Shown here one piece after another: positions 31,281-35,560 of a stretch of 35,560 nucleotides of DNA. The stretch covers positions 1 to 35,560 of the forward strand of contig JAQBZZ010000016.1 in NCBI GenBank assembly GCA_027622595.1, written 5' to 3'. This DNA is from Chloroflexota bacterium. Its GTDB lineage: Bacteria; Chloroflexota; Dehalococcoidia; Lucifugimonadales; UBA2985. Both the position numbers and the translations under genes were made by a program. The notes beneath the pieces are model-generated. The model ran no database searches. It was not told the origin of the DNA and worked only from the letters and a program-made list of their open reading frames with translations. How positions within the stretch are numbered: the first letter of the stretch is position 1; every line of letters starts with the position of its first letter.

Positions 31281-32996
31281 CTAGCGTCTGCCAAATTCCC
31301 GTTGCAGATGAGCGGCGCTGAGATGCACCATTGTGGGACGGCCATGAGGGCAGGTGTTGGGCTGGTCGCTGGCCTCCAGTTGTAGTAGAAGGCTCTCCAT
31401 CTCCTCCCGGCTCAGGGTCTTCCCTGCTCTTACCGCGGAGTGACAAGCGATGGAGCACACCATCTTCTCCTCCCAGTCTATTTTGCTCTCCCCCCGACCA
31501 ACCTCCTCTAGGATGGAGCGGAAGGCCTCTTCCGGGTCGGCGTCCTTGAGGGATGCCGGAAGCGCCCGCAGCAAATATGAGTGAGGGCCGAAGGTATCCA
31601 GGTCGAAGCCGTACATTGTCCACTCGTCCCGGTGGGCCTCCAGGGACTCCTCCAAGATGGCCGGCAACTCCACCACGACCGACTCCAGAAGCCCCTGGGA
31701 CTGAGGTGCACGGTCACTGATCTCTCTCCGTACCTTCTCGTAGAGTACCCGTTCATGGGCCGCGTGCTGGTCCACAAGGTACATCCCCTCCGGCCCTTCG
31801 GCTACGATGTAAAGGCTCTGCACCTGGCCGAGCACCCTCAACGACGGCACTATTCCCCTTGGCGTGTATGTGGTATCTGTGCCTTCGACAGGGGCGAAGA
31901 GGGACAGTGCCTGCTGCGACTGATGGCCTTCGAGCGGCCTTGCTGTGGTTGTCGAAGACGGCCTGGATGAAGCGAAGTTTGAGCGCACGTTTGGCACGGG
32001 AGCAAGGGCCACTAGAGCGCCCCTTACGGCGCGCTGCAAAGTCGCAAAAACGTCCCGTTCATGAAGAAACCGCACCTCCAGTTTTGCGGGATGGACGTTG
32101 ACATCAACCTCACTGGGCTGGACTGTGATGTTGATGACCGCCAGGGGGTGACGGTGCTCCATCAAAAAGCCCTGATAGGCCTCCTCCAAGGCGTAGGTCA
32201 AGGCACGGCTCTGAATCCAGCGCCGGTTCACAAGGAGGTTGATGTAGCTGCGGCTTGCGCGGCTGACGTCGGGAGGGCCTATCAGTCCGTGAACGCCTAT
32301 GAGGTTTATACCATCACTTTCAGAAATTACCTCAAGCAGGGCTTTGGCTGTTTTCGTTCCGTAGACGGCGGAGCAGGCGTCTCTCAGGTCGCCATTACCG
32401 GATGAGGTGAAAGAGGCGCGGCCATCCACATCCAGGTGGAACCTGACACCGGGAAAGGCAAGTGCAAACTGGTGGAGGACGGTCTGCACCCGTGTCGCCT
32501 CGGCAGGCGGAGACCTGAGGAATTTGAGACGTGCCGGCACGTTCTGGAAGAGGTCGCGGACGGCGATTGAGGTGCCTGGAGGACTTCCATGGGGAGCGGT
32601 GCGTATGAGATCACCTACCGCCACTTCTACGACGACCCCGCCGGGCTGGTCGGCAGGACGGGTGACGAGCAAGACGTTGGATACCGAGGCGATGCTTGGC
32701 AATGCCTCGCCGCGAAAGCCAAGCGTGGTGATGGAGTCCAGGTTTCCATCAAGGGGCAGTTTGCTGGTAGCAAAGCGGTGGAAGGCCAGTTCGGCTTCCC
32801 CGGTCGGGATACCGCTGCCATTATCGACGACCCGAATCAGCTCCAGACCGCCGCCCCTTATCTCGACTGAGACGGCGGTGGCCCCGGCGTCCAAGGAGTT
32901 CTCAACAAGCTCTTTGACCACTGAGGCCGGCCGTTCAACGACCTCGCCTGCGGCTATCCTGGCGGCCAGTTGGGAAGAGAGAACCCGAATCGGCAT
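31281..32996 (-). CDS. mutL: DNA mismatch repair protein MutL
   Basis: 571 residues. The GHKL ATPase motifs are AAGEVVERPASVVKELVENS (E32, N33), DNGSG (58-62) and GFRGEAL (93-99). The C-terminal part has the endonuclease motif DQHAAHERVLYE together with ACHSAVRAG and CPHGRPT, so it should nick DNA itself, as in MutH-less bacteria. It works with MutS, which is not in the window. It follows the HAD gene by 9 bases. The middle is a variable linker. Confidence 0.96.
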   Translation of the reverse strand: MPIRVLSSQLAARIAAGEVVERPASVVKELVENSLDAGATAVSVEIRGGGLELIRVVDNGSGIPTGEAELAFHRFATSKLPLDGNLDSITTLGFRGEALPSIASVSNVLLVTRPADQPGGVVVEVAVGDLIRTAPHGSPPGTSIAVRDLFQNVPARLKFLRSPPAEATRVQTVLHQFALAFPGVRFHLDVDGRASFTSSGNGDLRDACSAVYGTKTAKALLEVISESDGINLIGVHGLIGPPDVSRASRSYINLLVNRRWIQSRALTYALEEAYQGFLMEHRHPLAVINITVQPSEVDVNVHPAKLEVRFLHERDVFATLQRAVRGALVALAPVPNVRSNFASSRPSSTTTARPLEGHQSQQALSLFAPVEGTDTTYTPRGIVPSLRVLGQVQSLYIVAEGPEGMYLVDQHAAHERVLYEKVRREISDRAPQSQGLLESVVVELPAILEESLEAHRDEWTMYGFDLDTFGPHSYLLRALPASLKDADPEEAFRSILEEVGRGESKIDWEEKMVCSIACHSAVRAGKTLSREEMESLLLQLEASDQPNTCPHGRPTMVHLSAAHLQREFGRR

Positions 32997-33005
32997 GACT
33001 GTGGA

Positions 33006-33455
33006 CTACACGCGGTCCAGATTGGGGAGCGGCTGGGGGATTTCAAAAAAGGAGGTATCTGAAGAGTGGCCATTCCTGGCAACAAAGGCGGAGATTATGG
33101 GATATATCTTCTCCATCTCCGTGTCGGAGTCTTTTTCATAGAGGTATGCCTTGACGCGGACGCCTCCCAACGCGCTCACGATGTCCGGGTAGTCGTCGAT
33201 CACCATGTCGGGGACGACGGTGACGCCCATGCCCTTCATGCGGCGCTGATAGTCGAAGAGGGGCTTGTGGAAGCAGTCGGTGATGTAGGATTCGAGGCCG
33301 TGCTTCCGCACCTCGTGCCAGCTGATGCCCATGCCCGACCAGATGTAGAGGGTGTGGCCGTCATCCTTGAGGCGCTGAAAAAGCTCGCGGACGCCCGGAC
33401 GCAGCCCTCCGTTCATGGCGATGATGGTGTAGTCGCAGTCGAAGAAGATGTTCAT
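33006..33455 (-). CDS. HAD-like hydrolase, small
   Basis: 149 residues with the four HAD motifs in brief form: FFDCDYTI (nucleophile D), IWSGMG (motif II), a Lys in the HKPLF region and MVIDDYPDIV (motif IV acidic pair). There is no cap domain. Substrate unknown; small phosphatases or haloacid-dehalogenase-fold regulators are possible. Its predicted start of transcription is only about 8 bases before the ATG, with no Shine-Dalgarno, so it looks nearly leaderless. It is in one unit with mutL. Confidence 0.8.
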   Translation of the reverse strand: MNIFFDCDYTIIAMNGGLRPGVRELFQRLKDDGHTLYIWSGMGISWHEVRKHGLESYITDCFHKPLFDYQRRMKGMGVTVVPDMVIDDYPDIVSALGGVRVKAYLYEKDSDTEMEKIYPIISAFVARNGHSSDTSFFEIPQPLPNLDRV

Positions 33456-33469
33456 GGGTTGGTGCGGGC

Positions 33470-33498
33470 ATTATAAGGGGGTGTTGGTGAGCGAGCAA
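33470..33498 (-). promoter_or_regulatory. Predicted promoter of the HAD-mutL unit
   Basis: On the minus strand TTGCTC (33493-33498), 17 bases, a perfect TATAAT (33470-33475). Confidence 0.6.
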
Positions 33499-33523
33499 GG
33501 GTTGGGGGGAGATAGAGCCCCGC

Positions 33524-33612
33524 TCATGTCCTTCGACAGGCTCAGAATAAGCGGGCAGGGCACGCCCTGCACCCACAATAAGCTGCTGTCGCACTGGTCT
33601 GGCGAGCGGGGA
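33524..33612 (+). repeat. Repeat families 3 and 1 in tandem
   Basis: CGCTCATGTCCTTCGACAGG (family 3) is followed by CTCAGAATAAGCGG. Then comes a perfect GCAGGGCACGCCCTGC palindrome (33555-33570) with ACCCACAATAAGCTG, CGCACTGGTCTGGCGA (family 1). The promoter of the toxin-antitoxin pair begins 9 bases further on. Confidence 0.7.
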
Positions 33613-33620
33613 AATCTCAT

Positions 33621-33649
33621 TTGCTAAGAAAGTGGTTGGCTGATATAAT
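33621..33649 (+). promoter_or_regulatory. Predicted toxin-antitoxin promoter
   Basis: TTGCTA (33621-33626), 17 bases, perfect TATAAT (33644-33649), about 45 bases before the antitoxin start. Confidence 0.6.
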
Positions 33650-33699
33650 CGGTGCGCAAACGCATAGCCGTGTGAACGTTCAGACACCTAGGAGTAAGC

Positions 33700-33945
33700 A
33701 TGTCCAAGCGCATGACGGTCATATTCGAGGACGAGGCACTTTATACGGCCTTGAAGGTGGAGGCGGCACGAAAAGGCCGCCACGCCAGGGATATTGTAGC
33801 CGAGGCTCTTCGCGAGTGGTTGGAGGCCAGTGAGGACGAGGAGCTAGGTGCCGACCTGGAAGAGAGGCGCACCGAATGGAGAGAAAAGGGTGGCGTAGAG
33901 GCCAGTGAGTTCTTCCGCGGCTTGAAAGCAGAATCAGAGCGCTAG
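33700..33945 (+). CDS. Ribbon-helix-helix-type antitoxin
   Basis: 81 residues. The N-terminal MTVIFEDEALYTALKVEAARKGRHARDIVAEALREWLEA shows the short beta strand and two helices of RHH DNA-binding proteins. The C-terminus is acidic and charged, as in antitoxins that wrap their toxin. AGGAG six bases before the ATG. The RelE-like gene begins 3 bases after its stop, the usual layout. It likely represses its own promoter. Confidence 0.82.
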   Translation: MSKRMTVIFEDEALYTALKVEAARKGRHARDIVAEALREWLEASEDEELGADLEERRTEWREKGGVEASEFFRGLKAESER

Positions 33946-33948
33946 GGG

Positions 33949-34236
33949 ATGTCCACTCGACAGGCTCAGGGCAGGCCTTACAGGGTTGAATTGTCCTCAG
34001 CAGCACAAAGGGACTTGCGCCGTTTGCCCCAAGAAGTCCAGGGCAGGCTGGAAACACCTATCCTTGCTCTGGCCGAGAACCCCAGACCTTCAGGGGTGCT
34101 CAAGCTCAGGGGAGAGGTGCGCACATGGCGCATTCGAGTCGGACCGTACAGGGTAGTCTACGACATTCACGATGATCAAGCGCTGGTGGTTGTTCTGACG
34201 GTTGCCCGCAGGAGCGAGACTACTTACAGGCGGTAG
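33949..34236 (+). CDS. RelE/ParE-type toxin
   Basis: 95 residues of the RelE/ParE fold: YRVELSSAAQRDLRRLPQEVQ, ENPRPSGVLKLRGEV, WRIRVGPYRVVYDIHDD and VVLTVARRSETTYR. RelE-type members cut mRNA on the ribosome, ParE types hit gyrase; the sequence alone does not decide. The first ten codons (MSTRQAQGRP) come from a family 3 repeat (TCGACAGGCTCAGGGCAGG at 33958-33976), so an older start may have been replaced. Paired with the antitoxin. Confidence 0.88.
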   Translation: MSTRQAQGRPYRVELSSAAQRDLRRLPQEVQGRLETPILALAENPRPSGVLKLRGEVRTWRIRVGPYRVVYDIHDDQALVVVLTVARRSETTYRR

Positions 34237-34260
34237 TTTGCATTATTCTAAGTCAGTTAC

Positions 34261-34300
34261 ATATCCATAGATTTATCCATTAGGATAAATCTATGGATAT
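34261..34300. promoter_or_regulatory. Perfect 18-bp inverted repeat covering the start of the SieB-like gene
   Basis: ATATCCATAGATTTATCC (34261-34278) and its exact reverse complement (34283-34300) flank ATTA. The ATG (34293-34295) and most of the AGGA Shine-Dalgarno (34282-34285) are in the right arm. In RNA the stem would mask the ribosome site; in DNA it could be an operator. Confidence 0.8.
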
Positions 34301-34832
34301 CGGTAAGATCATTGAGTGGTTGAAGCTCTCAACTCAGCAACTGCTTTGGCTCCTGCTATTCTCTTCGATCGTGCTGGGTTTGCTAATCTTTGCTTCAGAT
34401 AGCGCCCTTGCTGCACTTGGCCTTAGTGGTCTCCGCGCAGATTACCGAACGTTGATAGGCCTCCTGGGAATCCTCTCATTCTCTGGACTTATCGTTACTG
34501 TGGGCAAATCTGCATCTCAGTTTGCCAAGAGTGAAATCGTCCAGCGACAGAACCTTAAACGTCGTCAAGAGAGACTTCGCAACCTTACGCCACCTGAACG
34601 CACTATCCTTCGTAAGTATATCGAAGAGAACACACGGACTCAGTATCTGAGCATTAACGACGGGGTTGTCCAAGGTTTGATTGCTGAGACGATTCTCTAC
34701 CAATCCTCAAGAGTATCAGTCTGGGAGTTGGCATTTGCCCACAATGTGCAACCCTGGGCATGGGACTATCTTAATCGTCATCCAGAACTGGTTAAAGAAA
34801 CTAAGGAATCTAGGGCCTACCATCCCTGTTAA
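34293..34832 (+). CDS. SieB-like superinfection-exclusion membrane protein
   Basis: 179 residues. Two N-terminal membrane helices (about 17-35 and 52-70) precede a cytoplasmic domain with LTPPERTILRKYIEENTRTQ, DGVVQGLIAE and PWAWDYLNRHPELV. This order fits the SieB superinfection-exclusion B family, which blocks growth of some infecting phages. The assignment rests on layout and these motifs; true anti-phage activity here is inferred. Its start lies in the inverted repeat. It is 56 bases after the toxin gene. Confidence 0.7.
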   Translation: MDIGKIIEWLKLSTQQLLWLLLFSSIVLGLLIFASDSALAALGLSGLRADYRTLIGLLGILSFSGLIVTVGKSASQFAKSEIVQRQNLKRRQERLRNLTPPERTILRKYIEENTRTQYLSINDGVVQGLIAETILYQSSRVSVWELAFAHNVQPWAWDYLNRHPELVKETKESRAYHPC

Positions 34833-34844
34833 GGGCATAAGTCT

Positions 34845-34995
34845 TAGATTCCTCGTCGCTCCGCTCCTCGGAATGACATTTGGCAATACTGGATGCCCAT
34901 TACTGAGGAAGGACTCCGCCCTCCGTCAAAGCCATTGTAACATCATCCTCATGGATACGCCGCTCATGTCCTTCGACAGGCTCAGGATGAGCGGA
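34845..34995. repeat. Repeats in the gap between the two membrane protein genes
   Basis: The 293-base gap 34833-35125 has no convincing gene. It holds a family 4 fragment (CGTCGCTCCGCTCCTCGGAA, TGACATTTGG) and a family 3 copy (CCGCTCATGTCCTTCGACAG to GATGAGCGG, 34957-34994) that can fold as an imperfect hairpin. Confidence 0.65.
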
Positions 34996-35125
34996 GACTG
35001 GTTTGTCTGGTTCTGGGATCCGCTGTGCTTCCGCCAACTGTGTCGGGATTGCCGAGCATAGTTGGGCTGCTCTAAACAATACTTAGTACAATGCTTCGCG
35101 AACAGCAAAGTAGGGAGGTACAGCA

Positions 35126-35533
35126 ATGAACTATGCAGTCTGGGTCCTATTAGGGGTGTTTGTTCTATTGACTGTATTCACATTCCGATTTCAAAGAATA
35201 ACCTTAAGTATTAGCCGCGCCCTTGACACTGGCGAAGACCTTACTGGCGAACTGGCGCCGCGATGGATGATGCTTTTGTATTCGATTGATTTCATACTTG
35301 GCCTTATACTTGCTGTGCTCATCTTTATACAGTTTAGCTGGATTTGGCTACTCGTGTTCCTTGCTCTCAGCATCACCGGCATTGCCCTGGCAGATGTTGT
35401 GTCGCCTCTCCCGTCACACGCTCAGTGTTTCAAGATTATCAAGCGACATCTATCCCATGTTTCTACTAACCGCGAGGACCTATTGCGAGGTGAGAGGTGG
35501 CCTCGTTTGTCTGAACAGTGCTGCCCGGTTTGA
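35126..35533 (+). CDS. Hypothetical membrane protein
   Basis: 135 residues. One hydrophobic segment at 4-20 and two in 47-88, separated by a polar loop (ISRALDTGEDLTGELAPRW). The tail is polar with two adjacent Cys near the end (EQCCPV). GGGAGG precedes the ATG, so it is likely real. No family recognised. It follows the SieB-like gene in the accessory patch. Confidence 0.65.
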   Translation: MNYAVWVLLGVFVLLTVFTFRFQRITLSISRALDTGEDLTGELAPRWMMLLYSIDFILGLILAVLIFIQFSWIWLLVFLALSITGIALADVVSPLPSHAQCFKIIKRHLSHVSTNREDLLRGERWPRLSEQCCPV

Positions 35534-35560
35534 TAAGTGGAATCATGCTGCTGTGTCTTA

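Overview
The window is a moderately GC-rich, gene-dense bacterial chromosome segment. It most resembles Chloroflexota, probably a Dehalococcoidia/SAR202-like lineage. This placement is an inference from the split alternative complex III operon, the adenosylcobalamin-dependent class II ribonucleotide reductase, and the intergenic and intragenic palindromic repeats (one translated as LTLSLSKG). No rRNA, tRNA or CRISPR array was recognised.

Layout. (1) 1-500: end of a putative nuclease gene. (2) 503-6737, minus strand: a histidine operon hisZ-hisG-(zinc-dependent phospholipase C-like gene)-hisD-hisC-hisB behind a clear promoter. hisG appears to start at AUC and hisC at UUG. (3) 6925-9316: a DUF167 gene on plus, converging on a pdxA-proC-yggT unit on minus. 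(4) 9380-10035: structured intergenic DNA, a small basic ORF and a repeat. (5) 10050-13488: nrdR-nrdJ behind a promoter and tandem NrdR-box-like sites. (6) 13742-19829: an agmatinase-family gene that appears to start at AUA, a CCA-adding enzyme/poly(A) polymerase-family gene overlapping def, and priA, with repeat-filled gaps. (7) 19880-21632: rplS and an MFS exporter. (8) 21906-29960, minus strand: an eight-gene alternative complex III (quinol:electron acceptor oxidoreductase) operon with the large subunit split into MopB-like and Fe-S polypeptides. (9) 30163-31215, plus: a 78-residue Tat-signal protein and a lipoprotein. The Tat gene's promoter overlaps the complex III promoter. (10) 31281-33455, minus: mutL and a HAD-like gene. 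(11) 33700-35533, plus: an RHH/RelE toxin-antitoxin pair, a SieB-like superinfection-exclusion membrane protein whose start codon lies inside a perfect 18-bp inverted repeat, and a small membrane protein.

The his genes cover the first step of histidine synthesis (hisG/hisZ), the dehydratase and aminotransferase steps (hisB, hisC) and the last oxidation (hisD); the remaining his genes are outside. The complex III operon would move electrons from quinol to a periplasmic acceptor. The right end looks like a small phage-defence/accessory patch.

The least expected observations are: two conserved genes whose only plausible starts are AUC and AUA, each with a good Shine-Dalgarno; a same-orientation repeat family carrying a promoter-like TTGCAC-N16-TACTAT and supplying the hisD stop codon; and the inverted repeat that would hide the ribosome site of the SieB-like gene.
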